A stretch of 64,000 bases of DNA from Candidatus Nitronereus thalassa (GTDB lineage Bacteria > Nitrospirota > Nitrospiria > Nitrospirales > UBA8639): positions 2,626,001-2,690,000 of the forward strand of contig NZ_JAQOUE010000001.1 of assembly GCF_032191465.1 (NCBI RefSeq), written 5' to 3'. The position numbers were made by a program, and so were the translations under genes. Shown here piece by piece: positions 53,847 to 63,191 of this stretch. Positions within the stretch are counted from its first letter, which is position 1, and every line of letters starts with the position of its first letter. Under the pieces are notes generated by a model. It was not told the DNA's origin, ran no database searches, and saw nothing but the letters and a program-made list of their open reading frames with translations.

Positions 53847-54857
53847 ATGAATTCCATGAACGCCATGATTTTGAAGCAGGATGCCGATGTAGGCACGGGT
53901 CCGTTGCAACTTCGGGAAATGCCTATCCCCCAACCAGGGCCGGGCCAGGTTCGGGTCAAAATTTCTGTGTGTGGGATTTGTCGGACGGATCTTCATGTGG
54001 TGGAGGGGGAGTTGCCTATGTCGACGCGTCCCATTATTCCGGGGCATCAAACGGTTGGCGTGGTGGATAAAATTGGAGTAGGGGTGACCACCCTTCAAGA
54101 AGGTGATCGAGTTGGCATTGCCTGGCTTCAAGGAACGTGTGAAGACTGTGAGTATTGCCAGAGTGGGCGAGAGAACCTGTGCTACCGTCCGACGTTCTCT
54201 GGCTACCATGTGCATGGCGGTTTCGCCGAATATGCCTTGGTGTCGGAGAAGTTTGCCTATCCCATTCCCTCGGCTTTTTCGGATGAGGAAGCGGCTCCAC
54301 TTTTATGCGCGGGGATTATTGGGTATCGGGCATTGCACCGCAGCAACATCCAGCCAGGCCAACGTTTGGGGTTGTATGGATTTGGGGCTTCGGCGCATAT
54401 CACCATTCAAATTGCGCGGCATTGGGGATGCTCGGTCTATGTATTTTCGCATCGAGAGGAACACCGTGAACTGGGGCGGCAATTGGGGGCAGTATGGGTG
54501 GGCAACTCAACTGACTCCCCACCAGAAAAATTACACAGCGCGATTATTTTCGCCCCGGTCGGCGACTTGGTTCCTCCGGCACTGCAGGCTGTAGGTCGAG
54601 GAGGAACCGTGGCGGTCGCCGGCATCCACATGTCGGCGATTCCTTCGCTGGATTATGCGCGGGATTTATTTCAGGAGCGTACCTTACAAAGTGTGACGGC
54701 GAACACGCGGCAGGATGGACTCGATTTTTTTCGAGTGGCAGCAGAGATTCCCATCCGCACACATACGCAGGCCTTCCCTCTGGAAAAGGCCAACCTCGCG
54801 CTTCAAGAACTTAAAGCCGGCAACATCACTGGGGCCGGAGTCTTGCGAATCCACTGA
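53847..54857 (+). CDS. Zinc-dependent alcohol dehydrogenase
   Basis: 336 residues of the medium-chain dehydrogenase family. The catalytic zinc ligands are in VCGICRTDLH and GHQTVG. The structural zinc has four Cys in CEDCEYCQSGRENLC. The nucleotide loop GLYGFGASAH deviates slightly from GxGxxG. This loop and the length fit the adh_fam_2 subgroup (TIGR02822) more than classical AdhP. It oxidises an alcohol or reduces an aldehyde; the substrate is unknown. It is convergent with the lipoprotein gene that follows. Confidence 0.9.
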   Translation: MNSMNAMILKQDADVGTGPLQLREMPIPQPGPGQVRVKISVCGICRTDLHVVEGELPMSTRPIIPGHQTVGVVDKIGVGVTTLQEGDRVGIAWLQGTCEDCEYCQSGRENLCYRPTFSGYHVHGGFAEYALVSEKFAYPIPSAFSDEEAAPLLCAGIIGYRALHRSNIQPGQRLGLYGFGASAHITIQIARHWGCSVYVFSHREEHRELGRQLGAVWVGNSTDSPPEKLHSAIIFAPVGDLVPPALQAVGRGGTVAVAGIHMSAIPSLDYARDLFQERTLQSVTANTRQDGLDFFRVAAEIPIRTHTQAFPLEKANLALQELKAGNITGAGVLRIH

Positions 54858-54875
54858 ACAGGCCGACATGCTTTC

Positions 54876-55328
54876 TTATGGTTCTTGCTTCGCTTTAATT
54901 TTCTTGTCGATGTTTCGAATGTGAATGGAGCGTCCTCGTTCATCGAGAAAGGCTTGGATCCAATCACCGACATGGGCGGGCCGATCGATTGTCGTGTTTT
55001 GATCGAAGGGGATTCTGTATTCGTGTTCAGTGATATCTTGCACCACATACGCCGCGCCTTCGATCTTTCTGACCTGTCCTTCAATGGTTTGCGCATAGGC
55101 CTCGGGCAAGACAGAATCTTTTTCAATTTTTTGATACCCACTGGTACCCAACACAATGCCCAATCCCAGATTCTCTTGGGTGGCTTCTTGTGGGACTTCC
55201 GCGTCGGTGTTGAGTGGCGGTTCTGTGACGCAGCCGCTTACCCCTACTGCCAAAAAACAGAATAACCCGAGCACGCCAACTGAAAGACTTACTGCAACAT
55301 TGTTGAATTTCGTCAGAATATGACTCAT
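54876..55328 (-). CDS. Lipoprotein of unknown function
   Basis: 150 residues from the ATG at 55328, which overlaps the preceding stop as ATGA; a longer frame is rejected. The signal peptide ends in a clear lipobox GVSGC, so the protein is lipid-anchored. The mature part has an acidic linker and then a small beta domain (EGQVRKIEGAAYVVQDITEHE, then RIPFDQNTTIDRPAHVGDW). This fits a small OB- or PRC-like fold, but that is only a guess. It is co-translated with the GlcG-like gene. Confidence 0.75.
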   Translation of the reverse strand: MSHILTKFNNVAVSLSVGVLGLFCFLAVGVSGCVTEPPLNTDAEVPQEATQENLGLGIVLGTSGYQKIEKDSVLPEAYAQTIEGQVRKIEGAAYVVQDITEHEYRIPFDQNTTIDRPAHVGDWIQAFLDERGRSIHIRNIDKKIKAKQEP

Positions 55329-55876
55329 GGAGCCGGGACTCCTTTCATTTCCCCGCCAATGGCTTGCACGCCAGCAGTGGCACAACCTTCATCCAGATGT
55401 GCTCCGGGAGCGCCGCCCACGCCAATGCCGCCGACCACTTCTCCCTGAATTTCAATAGGCAGGCCGCCGCCTAAAATTAAAATCTTTTCATTCATATCCC
55501 GAAGTCCTTCGATGCTGGGGAACTTGGTCAGGAGTTGGGCCAAATGTTCGGTCGGACGCCGAAGGCTTGCCGACGTGTAGGCTTTGCGCGAACTACTGTC
55601 CACGGTATGGGGCCCGGCTCCGTCATCCCGCAACAACACTTTCAAATTACCCCCAAGATCTACCACTGCCACGCTGACTTTGTAGCCTCCTGACGCACAT
55701 TTTTCCATCGCGGCCACTGCGGCCTTTTCAGCTAAGGCAAGCGGAAGAACGGATTGTTTGGGTAACCCTTCGGCACCGGCCAGGGTCATGAATCCACCAA
55801 GTGTCATGATTCCCGCCAACACGAGAATTGGGGTGTATATGGTTGTAGAGCTCATACTCCGTCTCCCTTTTTTCAT
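55325..55876 (-). CDS. Exported GlcG/HbpS-family protein
   Basis: 183 residues. A signal peptide (IYTPILVLAGIMTLGGFM) is followed by the family core: LALAEKAAVAAMEKC, VSVAVVDLGGNLKVLLRDD, SSRKAYTSASL and the Gly-rich GGLPIEIQGEVVGGIGVGGAP. HbpS-like members bind haem or cobalamin degradation products outside the cytoplasm; the role here is not shown. Its stop overlaps the lipoprotein start by 4 bases. Confidence 0.87.
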   Translation of the reverse strand: MKKGRRSMSSTTIYTPILVLAGIMTLGGFMTLAGAEGLPKQSVLPLALAEKAAVAAMEKCASGGYKVSVAVVDLGGNLKVLLRDDGAGPHTVDSSSRKAYTSASLRRPTEHLAQLLTKFPSIEGLRDMNEKILILGGGLPIEIQGEVVGGIGVGGAPGAHLDEGCATAGVQAIGGEMKGVPAP

Positions 55877-55928
55877 ATGCCATCTCCTTACACAAAGGTT
55901 GGGAAGTACTCGTTGAGCACTTCGTCTT

Positions 55929-56687
55929 TTATTTCTTTATGGTAGTGGCACTTTCCGCTTTTCCGGTCATCGGCACAAAGGCGACCGGTAAGAGTTTCTC
56001 TTTGTGCCATCCGTCTCGTGTGCGTGTCATCAACAGCAATTGTTGTACAGCCTTTCCTAACGGCAGAATCAATCGCCCTCCGATGGCGACTTGATCCAAT
56101 AACGGTTGCGGAATATGTTCGGGCGCCGCCGTGAGAATAATAGCGTCAAACGGGCCTTCTTCCGGCCAGCCTTGGTAACCATCCCCGGCGCGAACTTTTA
56201 CGTTGGTCAGACCTAAATGGGTTAATGTGTCTTTCGCTCTCTCGGCGAGAGGCTCGACAATTTCAATGCTAAAGACCTTGTTCACCATGTGGGACAGAAT
56301 GGCAGCTTGATATCCTGAACCGGTACCAATTTCCAACACCCGTTCGTGGGGTTGAAGCTTCAAGGCTTCGGTCATGAACGCAACAATATACGGTTGGGAA
56401 ATCGTTTGCCCGAATCCGATGGGTAAGGGATGATCCTCATACGCCTGCTCTTTTTCTGATTCCGGTACAAACTCATGGCGGGGCACCTGCCGTAGCGCCT
56501 GAATCACCTGGGAGTCAGTGACACCGCGTGCGATGATTTGCTCCCGTACCATGTGGTCGCGTTCGACCTGGCGGGGCTGAGGATCCTGTGTGGGGTTTTG
56601 TGTCATGTCATAACTCAAAGTCGGCGCTGCTAAATGAAATCCTAGCAGTGCACCACACCAGGTTCCAAGTGTTAACGTCCGCCTCAT
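55929..56687 (-). CDS. pcm: Protein-L-isoaspartate O-methyltransferase with an export signal
   Basis: 252 residues from the ATG at 56687, which shares ATGA with the preceding stop. It starts with a signal-peptide-like segment (MRRTLTLGTWCGALLGFHLA). The PIMT core follows: PRHEFVPE, the invariant block IGFGQTISQPYIVAFM, SAM motif I VLEIGTGSGYQAAIL, and a late AAPEHIPQPLLDQ. The enzyme repairs isoaspartyl residues with SAM. Export of a SAM enzyme is odd, as SAM is cytoplasmic; the N-terminus may instead be a membrane anchor. Confidence 0.9.
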   Translation of the reverse strand: MRRTLTLGTWCGALLGFHLAAPTLSYDMTQNPTQDPQPRQVERDHMVREQIIARGVTDSQVIQALRQVPRHEFVPESEKEQAYEDHPLPIGFGQTISQPYIVAFMTEALKLQPHERVLEIGTGSGYQAAILSHMVNKVFSIEIVEPLAERAKDTLTHLGLTNVKVRAGDGYQGWPEEGPFDAIILTAAPEHIPQPLLDQVAIGGRLILPLGKAVQQLLLMTRTRDGWHKEKLLPVAFVPMTGKAESATTIKK

Positions 56688-57724
56688 GATTCTTTCCCAA
56701 ACGATGCAGTGGTCTCTTGAAAATATGTGATTGTCTTGGCGATCCAATCCCCTTGTAACCAGTCAGGATAAAAATCAAACGTCACTCGTGTGCCGTACGT
56801 GGGACCAAAATCTTTTTTATTGATCTGATCGTTCCAGGTTTCAAACGTGAATCGGTGAATCTGGAAGCCAAGAGAATAATACCGTTCTTCCAGCGCGTCG
56901 CCTTCAATATCTACAAAAATCCCGGAATCGATCGTGATTCCTCCAAACAGAACGCAGATGGGAATATTATGGTTATCAAACCACCCAAGACTCACCTTCC
57001 CTTGGGCGATAAATGACTGGGGCGCGATGGCTTCAAAGGCTGCGCCATTAAAGACGCGTCCATAACGGCCCAAGCCGGACACTCGTACCATATTTGCAAT
57101 GGAGTGGAGAGTTCCACCTTGAGGGCTCCATTCCTCGGCGATCGGTTTTAACATAGCCCAATGCTTCACGCCCGCTCGTCCCCACACTTCATGGTAGAGC
57201 GTCCCGGTAGAGAACCCTAGTCCGGCAAAGACGAGATTATCCTTGACCCATTTGGTAAGGGAACCATCCACCATAAAATCGAATTCGGTTCGTACGCCCC
57301 CGACCGGCACCTTGGCAATGTCAAACAAAAAGTCATGGACAAACTCATTTTGTAAAAATTTCGTGGGTTCGTCGCTGGTTGGGCCTCCACTTACTGTGAG
57401 GTTGGTTTGCCAGCATGCCGTACAAACCTCTTCTTGCGTCCAATTTTGGGTCCAGCTGATGGACCCGAAATTAAGTCCAATAGTTTCTCGCGTGTCGTTG
57501 AATCGCTGGCCTTCGCCATTAAACTCCGTAAACCGAAAAAAATTGATGCCGGTCGCCACTTGTGCCTGTTGATCGGGGAAACCCATCGCGCCCCAATGAA
57601 CGCCGGGTGAGGGGGTCTCAGCTCGTGCTGAATTATTTGAATTGCTATGGAGGAAGGCTCCTGTCATCAGCACGGCACACAACCAGTGCACAAAACTGTT
57701 TCGCTTGATGGGAAAAGACATCAT
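56684..57724 (-). CDS. Outer-membrane or periplasmic protein of unknown function
   Basis: 346 residues. The signal peptide (SFVHWLCAVLMTGAFLH, cleavage near ARA-E) is followed by a beta-rich mature part with many alternating aromatic residues (GINFFRFTEFNGEGQRF, RYYSLGFQIHRFTFETW, YGTRVTFDFYPDWLQ), as in outer-membrane barrels or lipid-A-type enzymes. No family is recognised. It is translationally coupled to the PIMT gene. Confidence 0.7.
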   Translation of the reverse strand: MMSFPIKRNSFVHWLCAVLMTGAFLHSNSNNSARAETPSPGVHWGAMGFPDQQAQVATGINFFRFTEFNGEGQRFNDTRETIGLNFGSISWTQNWTQEEVCTACWQTNLTVSGGPTSDEPTKFLQNEFVHDFLFDIAKVPVGGVRTEFDFMVDGSLTKWVKDNLVFAGLGFSTGTLYHEVWGRAGVKHWAMLKPIAEEWSPQGGTLHSIANMVRVSGLGRYGRVFNGAAFEAIAPQSFIAQGKVSLGWFDNHNIPICVLFGGITIDSGIFVDIEGDALEERYYSLGFQIHRFTFETWNDQINKKDFGPTYGTRVTFDFYPDWLQGDWIAKTITYFQETTASFGKES

Positions 57725-57840
57725 AGATGAATGTGCTGCTGATTCGCTGATGGGAGTCTCTATGAGCTAGCTGCAGTGTAAGGGAAAGGTGGGAGAAATG
57801 GCTAGCTTGAGGGTGGAGAAAAGGTCAACCACTCGAAGCA

Positions 57841-58542
57841 TTAAAACGACGATTCTAGCGAGGAGGTAAGTCGGTGTCCGGTTAATGCCAGATAAGCGTT
57901 ATCCACCGTGTCCACGTGGGAAACATGCATCAGAAATGGAATTTGCCAATCATCATCTCGAACATCATGTTCTTCAGGGATCAGTATTCGCTCAAGATGT
58001 TCATCGTAGGCCGCATAGACTTTTTGTGGAATTCCGCCGACCTTTCCGATGCGGCCATCCTCGGTGATGGTGCCGGTAATTGATCGCCCATCGATGAGTT
58101 CGTCCCCTTTGGCCAGGGCGGCCACGCTTAAGCCAACCATCGCGGATAAGCTTTCCCCATACATGGTCTGTCCAGGATTAGGAAATGTAAGCGAGACAGT
58201 CCAGGATAGGGTTTCAAGGTGGGCTGCTGCGGCGACTCGCTCTATGGCCCATTTGACCGCATGCTGAGCCAATGGGGAGAATTTCCCCGGCTTGGTATCA
58301 AACCGAATTCTCAATCCTTCCTGGTCGGATCGATCCTTGAAATGAATGATGACATGACTGACTACCCCGACCGGACGCTGAGCATGGCCAATAGCGAGAC
58401 CTAAAATTGGGACCGACAGATGTTTGAAATGTGCGGTGGGCGTAACTCTGGCGGCGACGGGCGTCGCCTCCAATGCATTTCCTAATAGGAATGCCAGTCC
58501 CAAGAGGCCACTCAATAGTTTTCGGTTTGTCAATCCTAACAC
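57841..58542 (-). CDS. Secreted Lon-like (S16) protease domain without AAA+
   Basis: 233 residues. A signal peptide (LLSGLLGLAFLLGNALEA) is followed by a Lon-type proteolytic domain. The segment YGESLSAMVGLSVAALAKGD carries the candidate nucleophile Ser and small residues of the SAG-type motif, and GTITEDGRIGKVGGIPQKVYA carries the candidate dyad Lys. ATPase and substrate-binding domains of Lon are absent. Such free S16 domains occur in envelope proteins; the target is unknown. It is divergent from the double receiver gene. Confidence 0.8.
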   Translation of the reverse strand: MLGLTNRKLLSGLLGLAFLLGNALEATPVAARVTPTAHFKHLSVPILGLAIGHAQRPVGVVSHVIIHFKDRSDQEGLRIRFDTKPGKFSPLAQHAVKWAIERVAAAAHLETLSWTVSLTFPNPGQTMYGESLSAMVGLSVAALAKGDELIDGRSITGTITEDGRIGKVGGIPQKVYAAYDEHLERILIPEEHDVRDDDWQIPFLMHVSHVDTVDNAYLALTGHRLTSSLESSF

Positions 58543-58783
58543 AAGTTCACTCCTCTTTAATGCCTAAACAGTATTTATTATACCTGACGTTCTTTGCGAT
58601 TGTCTCTGTGATGCCAGAAATTTTTTAATTTTTCAGGCTCAAGACCCATCCACACGGTGTGGCAGAAATTAACGTGTAGTCTTGAGCTTACCTTAATTAA
58701 TGAGAGATTTTTAATCTTCCTCTAATGTTGTCTTCATCTTGCCAGCGTACGATGTGATCACGAGGCGTCATGGATTTCCAATT

Positions 58784-59650
58784 ATGAGTCGAGAATCTAA
58801 TTTTGATCTAGAGTTCGAATCGAACCAGCATGAGGACTATTCCGTTATGCCCAAACACATGCTCATTGTTGAATCGGATCAAACCGCTTCCAAATTGTAC
58901 GCACTTTGGTTCAATGATATGGGGTTTCAGACCACGTCCGTAACTGATGGGTGGCAGGCGATGCAGGCGCTCGCGGATCAATCTATTGATGGCCTGCTGC
59001 TGGACCTTAAGGCTCCTATCATGGATGGGTTGGCCATGCTCACTCAGCTTCGCCAACGGTATGCGGATATTCCTGTCATTGTCCTCGCGACCGTAGATAT
59101 GACGGATTCGTTGTTGGAAGCTTTGGAAAGCGGAGCGCAGGATTATTTAACCAAACCTGTGTCACAACACTTATTTAAGCAAAAATGTCGCCGGGTGTTT
59201 CTTCCGCATCAGAAAATGGACTTTAACAAAAAACCCGAAACACCCACTACCGAAAGTATGAAACATATTCTTATCGTAGATGATGACCCTGATATTCGGA
59301 TGCTGCTTCGGTCGGTGTTGGAATCCTATGGTTACCGTTGCGATGAAGCGCAAAATGGATTGGAAGCGATAGAGCTGGTCGAAGGCCACTCATTTGACCT
59401 CGTGTTGGTGGACTATTCCATGCCGCTGATGAACGGGTTGGAGGTGATTGAGAGTATTGCTGAACGACCATGCGAGTCCCGACCGGGGGTGATCATGATA
59501 ACCGCACAAGCGGACGAAACTCTTCGAACACAGGCGCTCAAAGCCGGGGCCGCTGAAGTCCTGACCAAACCCTTTGATTTAGATCACATGCTCTTAACCA
59601 TTGGACGAACGCTCAAAAACAAACATTCCTCCTCTCGGTGTTCCCGATGA
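58784..59650 (+). CDS. Double receiver-domain protein
   Basis: About 288 residues from the ATG at 58784; a TTG at 58739 is also open. Two receiver domains occur in tandem. The second (IVDDDPDIRMLL, LVLVDYSMPLMNG, MITAQAD, LTKPFD) has all key residues. The first (LIVESDQTA, GLLLDLKAPIMDG, VLATVDM, LTKPVS) keeps the phosphoacceptor Asp but has Glu-Ser where the acidic pair should be. There is no output domain, so it probably acts in a phosphorelay or by protein contact. A terminator-like hairpin is at 59855-59880. Confidence 0.85.
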   Translation: MSRESNFDLEFESNQHEDYSVMPKHMLIVESDQTASKLYALWFNDMGFQTTSVTDGWQAMQALADQSIDGLLLDLKAPIMDGLAMLTQLRQRYADIPVIVLATVDMTDSLLEALESGAQDYLTKPVSQHLFKQKCRRVFLPHQKMDFNKKPETPTTESMKHILIVDDDPDIRMLLRSVLESYGYRCDEAQNGLEAIELVEGHSFDLVLVDYSMPLMNGLEVIESIAERPCESRPGVIMITAQADETLRTQALKAGAAEVLTKPFDLDHMLLTIGRTLKNKHSSSRCSR

Positions 59651-59854
59651 AGCCTGTGAGTGGATAAGCGAAACCGGTTGCCCTTGTTTACCCCGCAACC
59701 TTGATGGTCCAGGCACGATTTAAGTAGTTCATGACCATCCTTCAAAGGCCAGCCGGTTTCCCTTCCCACTTGATCGTGAGACGGCAATGTATGAATGAGT
59801 TAAAAGATAAAGCTCATAAAGCTAATGTGAGCCTGGATTCAATGGATTCAAAAA

Positions 59855-59885
59855 AGGCGGCTCTTTTTCCAGAGGCGTCTTTTTT
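59855..59885 (+). terminator. Terminator after the double receiver gene
   Basis: AGGCGGCTC and GAGGCGTCT pair at 8 of 9 positions (one mismatch) around a T-rich loop and are followed by six T on the plus strand. The rest of this 320-bp gap holds the ATTCCCGA repeat at 59907-59930 and no gene. Confidence 0.5.
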
Positions 59886-59906
59886 GTTTGTGTTTACAAG
59901 CTTTTC

Positions 59907-59930
59907 ATTCCCGAGGTTTTTATCGGGAAT
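59907..59930. repeat. Short palindromic repeat ATTCCCGA-N8-TCGGGAAT
   Basis: Third copy of the repeat flanking the 35.6-37.6 kb cassette, again followed by CCAG and, 20 bases later, by a GCGGGG...CCCTGC hairpin like the end stem of the structured repeat. The rest of the large element is missing. Confidence 0.65.
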
Positions 59931-59969
59931 CCAGTTTGATCTTATGCGGGGAAAAACCCTGCAAAAAGA

Positions 59970-60599
59970 CTAACCAAAATCAGCCCAATTCGCATAAGGC
60001 CTTAATCTATAAACCTCCTCAATAGAACTCCCCAACCTCACCCCCTGTTCCTCAAGCAACTTGGCCACTTGCCAAAGTGGCAACCCGACAATAGTCGGAT
60101 AATCTCCCTCAATTCTTTCAATTAGTTTTGACCCTTCGCCTTGAAGCGAGTATGCGCCTGCCTTTCCTAAGCTCTCCTCGGTGGCGAGATAAGTTTTCAA
60201 TTCTTCCTCGGTGAAAGGTTTAATCCAGACTTCGGCGGTTTCCACTAAGGCAACTGAATGGTTAGTCATGTGGTGAATCAAGGCGAGTCCGGTGTGCACC
60301 TGATGGGAATATCCACGTAATTGTTTCAACATGATTTCGGCTTCTTTAATATCTTTAGGTTTGCCCAAAAGGGTGCCGTCAATTTCAATCACGGTATCGC
60401 TCCCTAGAATCAAATCATTTGGATACTGCGAGGCAATGGATTGGGCCTTGTCCAGGGCGAATTGTTTGGCTTGGTCGGGCGGCGAAACGCCTGGCGAAAC
60501 AATTTCCTGTGAAGTTGGCGAAATAATGTCGAAGGAAATCCCAAGTAGCGCGAGCAATTCGCGGCGGCGAGGGGATGTGGAGGCGAGGATAATGTTCAC
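59970..60599 (-). CDS. maf: Maf-family nucleoside triphosphate pyrophosphatase
   Basis: 209 residues. The signature ILASTSPRRRELLALLG begins at residue 4, with LGSDTVIEIDG and KAGAYSLQGEG following. The family hydrolyses dTTP/UTP or modified nucleotides to monophosphates. dus is the next gene upstream on the same strand with a 24-bp gap, so the two are probably one operon. Confidence 0.94.
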   Translation of the reverse strand: MNIILASTSPRRRELLALLGISFDIISPTSQEIVSPGVSPPDQAKQFALDKAQSIASQYPNDLILGSDTVIEIDGTLLGKPKDIKEAEIMLKQLRGYSHQVHTGLALIHHMTNHSVALVETAEVWIKPFTEEELKTYLATEESLGKAGAYSLQGEGSKLIERIEGDYPTIVGLPLWQVAKLLEEQGVRLGSSIEEVYRLRPYANWADFG

Positions 60600-60623
60600 C
60601 GGTGTGTGTAAAGGCCGTCGCGA

Positions 60624-61763
60624 CTAATATGAGGCACTCAGCGCTTCTTGTTCGGTCAGGACGTGCTGAGAGGTATATTCATCCAGCAAGCGTTGTACTT
60701 CTTGGGCCGTGTTGGTTTTAACCATATTGGCACGCATGGCTGCGGCGTAGGGGAATTCGCTGCAGTACCATCCCAGGTGTTTCCGCATGCGAGGGAACCG
60801 AGGCGTCTCATTAAAGGATTCAAAGAGCACCGCATGGTTGATCATCATCTGGAATCGTGATTCGAGGGAAATCCTGGGCTGAATCAATGGTCCGGAATTT
60901 AGGTTCTGAGTCGCGTTTCGAATAAGATCTTTTCCTTGGAAGATCCACGGATTTCCTTGTGCGGCGCGTCCAATCAGGATGCCATCGACACCGCTGGTGT
61001 GAATGCGATTTGCCGCCTCATTCAATGACCGGATATCGCCGTTCCCCAAAACCAAAATGCCATGGCGATGAATAACCTGAGTGGCGTTGGCAATGGCTTC
61101 CCAATCGGCTTCCCCTCGATACATTTGTTGCAAGGTTCGACCGTGGATCGAAATGACTTCCGGTTGGCCTTGGGCTAGACAATCACTCCATTCGTTGATG
61201 ACGACCGAATCATAGCCGAGCCGTGTCTTGACGGTGAGTGGCAGTCGTCGGCGAGGGGGTGGTTCTGATCCTCCCCACCGAACCTGGTTTCGTTCCTTGG
61301 CTTGATGGATGGCGGATTTTTTTAATCCAATTTCCTCAAGAGTTTGTCCCTGTGCCCAATCGGCAAGTCCTTGCTTGGTGGAAGCCATAATTTCCAAAGC
61401 CAAATCTGGGGTACGAATCAGACCGGCACCGCTACCCGACGAGGCCACGTTTTTTGATGGGCATCCCATATTAATATCCAGCCCATCGAATCCCAATTCT
61501 CCAATGACATGGGCGGCTTTGTAAAATAAGGCCGGGTGTTTCCCATAGAGCTGGGCCACGATGGGGCGTTCGCATTCGGAGTATCGCAACGGTTCCCAGC
61601 CCGCTCGGCTTCCGTGGCAAATGTCGTGGACATTGGTGAATTCGGTGAAGAGGACATCCGGGCGTCCATAGGTCGCCATGACGTGACGGAAGGTGACGTC
61701 CGTGACCCCATCCATGGGGGAAAGTCCAACTATGGGACGAGGGAGTGAGTGCCAAAAGCTCAT
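60624..61763 (-). CDS. dus: tRNA-dihydrouridine synthase
   Basis: 379 residues. The FMN-binding barrel starts IVGLSPMDGVTDVTFR; the catalytic Cys is in DINMGCPSKNV, with VKTRLG, ISIHGRTLQQMYRG, VLGNGDIRSLNEA and the phosphate site GILIGRAAQGNPWIF. An insert of about 35 residues (about 140-180) with a basic Pro-rich stretch (PPPRRRLP) is longer than in most bacterial Dus. It reduces uridines in the tRNA D-loop. The exact subfamily (DusA/B/C) is not settled. Confidence 0.93.
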   Translation of the reverse strand: MSFWHSLPRPIVGLSPMDGVTDVTFRHVMATYGRPDVLFTEFTNVHDICHGSRAGWEPLRYSECERPIVAQLYGKHPALFYKAAHVIGELGFDGLDINMGCPSKNVASSGSGAGLIRTPDLALEIMASTKQGLADWAQGQTLEEIGLKKSAIHQAKERNQVRWGGSEPPPRRRLPLTVKTRLGYDSVVINEWSDCLAQGQPEVISIHGRTLQQMYRGEADWEAIANATQVIHRHGILVLGNGDIRSLNEAANRIHTSGVDGILIGRAAQGNPWIFQGKDLIRNATQNLNSGPLIQPRISLESRFQMMINHAVLFESFNETPRFPRMRKHLGWYCSEFPYAAAMRANMVKTNTAQEVQRLLDEYTSQHVLTEQEALSASY

Positions 61764-61945
61764 AGGGATTGAGATGTTACAATGAGAATGTCCATCATGC
61801 GATCGTTCTTCACATATTTGATTTTGGAGCCCAACCGACCGAAATAGCCTGGTGCGGGGCTATGTCTTTTTCTTTTAGAACAAAATAGTATGGTTGAGAT
61901 TCACTTGTCTAGCGTAATTATCGGTGGAAAGTATTTTTCCCAAGA

Positions 61946-63067
61946 ATGGCACCAATGAAAAACCACATAAAGGATCCTTTTGACCCAATTTCCTCTGCGG
62001 AAATTCCTTCGGAAGCGCAGGGGGAGAGTTTCAATGAACTTCTTCCTAAATTAGAGGCTCTCTTGTCCGGTCCTGCATCGGATTTGCGAATGGAGCTCCT
62101 CCGAGAAATGATCGCGGGAGTCGTGAAATATCACGAGCAGCGTCTTGATGTCCTAGATATCAAAATCGTGAACCGGACCCTGAAGGAACTCCGCCATGCC
62201 TTCAAGGTGTTTCAGCCCTATGAACATTGTTTGAAAGTTAGCATCTATGGATCTGCCCGAACGTCCCCGGATGATCCAGACTTTCAACTTGCAGAACGGT
62301 TTGGGCGGCTTCTCAGTCAACGGGGCTTTATGGTGATCACAGGGGCGGGCCCAGGCATTATGGATGCTGGACACCGGGGAGCGGGGCGAGACATGAGTTT
62401 TGGTGTCAACATCATGTTGCCGTTTGAGCAATCGGCGAATGCGACCATTGCCGAAGACCCCAAGTTGGTGTATCTGAAATACTTTTTCACCCGGAAGTTA
62501 CTGTTTGTTCGAGAATCTCAGGCCGCAGCGTTTTTCTCCGGAGGATTTGGAACAATGGATGAAGCGTTTGAAATTTTGACTCTTCTGCAAACGGGGAAAA
62601 GCGATCTTGTGCCGGTGGTCTGCCTTCAGGCACCGGGATCTGATTATTGGGATCGATGGCTGGATTTTGTAGCCGGTCAACTCCTCCCACGAGGGTTGAT
62701 TTCTGAATCAGACTTAAGTTTGTTTAAAGTGTTTCAGCACGAAGAGCCTGCTGTTCAAGAAATTCAAAACTTTTATCGGAACTTTCATTCGTCTCGGTTT
62801 GTTGGCCAGCAAATGGTTATAAGGATGCGTATGCCGCTGACTCCTCATCAGTTAGCGGAAGTTCAATCGACTTTTCAGGACCTCTGCACCGAGGGGTCGT
62901 TTACGCAAGTCGAAGCCTTTCCTCAAGAACAGAGTGAACCGAGAATCTCGCATTTGCCCCGCTTGGCGTTCAACTACCATCGACGAAATGCTGGCCGCCT
63001 TCGTCAATTGGTTGACTGGTTAAATGGGTTGCCGCAAGAGCCTCATTCCAGCAGGCCGTTAAACTGA
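61946..63067 (+). CDS. LOG-family protein (TIGR00730-type)
   Basis: 373 residues. The central Rossmann-like domain has SIYGSARTSPDDPDF, MVITGAGPGIMDAGHRGA and FFSGGFGTMDEAFEILTLLQ, the last being the GGxGT-x2-E signature (here SGGFGTMDE). Residues 1-100 and the C-terminal about 90 form extra segments not found in short LOG proteins. Small LOG enzymes release nucleobases from cytokinin-type nucleotides; for the long bacterial form the substrate is unknown. Confidence 0.85.
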   Translation: MAPMKNHIKDPFDPISSAEIPSEAQGESFNELLPKLEALLSGPASDLRMELLREMIAGVVKYHEQRLDVLDIKIVNRTLKELRHAFKVFQPYEHCLKVSIYGSARTSPDDPDFQLAERFGRLLSQRGFMVITGAGPGIMDAGHRGAGRDMSFGVNIMLPFEQSANATIAEDPKLVYLKYFFTRKLLFVRESQAAAFFSGGFGTMDEAFEILTLLQTGKSDLVPVVCLQAPGSDYWDRWLDFVAGQLLPRGLISESDLSLFKVFQHEEPAVQEIQNFYRNFHSSRFVGQQMVIRMRMPLTPHQLAEVQSTFQDLCTEGSFTQVEAFPQEQSEPRISHLPRLAFNYHRRNAGRLRQLVDWLNGLPQEPHSSRPLN

Positions 63068-63191
63068 ACTCTTAAGAGCTGTGCTTTGTTGATGATCGAT
63101 CCACTGTTTCGCGTGGAAAGTCGAAGGTCTTTGTCTCAAAATGCAATCATGTTATGGTACCTTCAGTGAAAAAAAATGAGGCCAAACAAAT

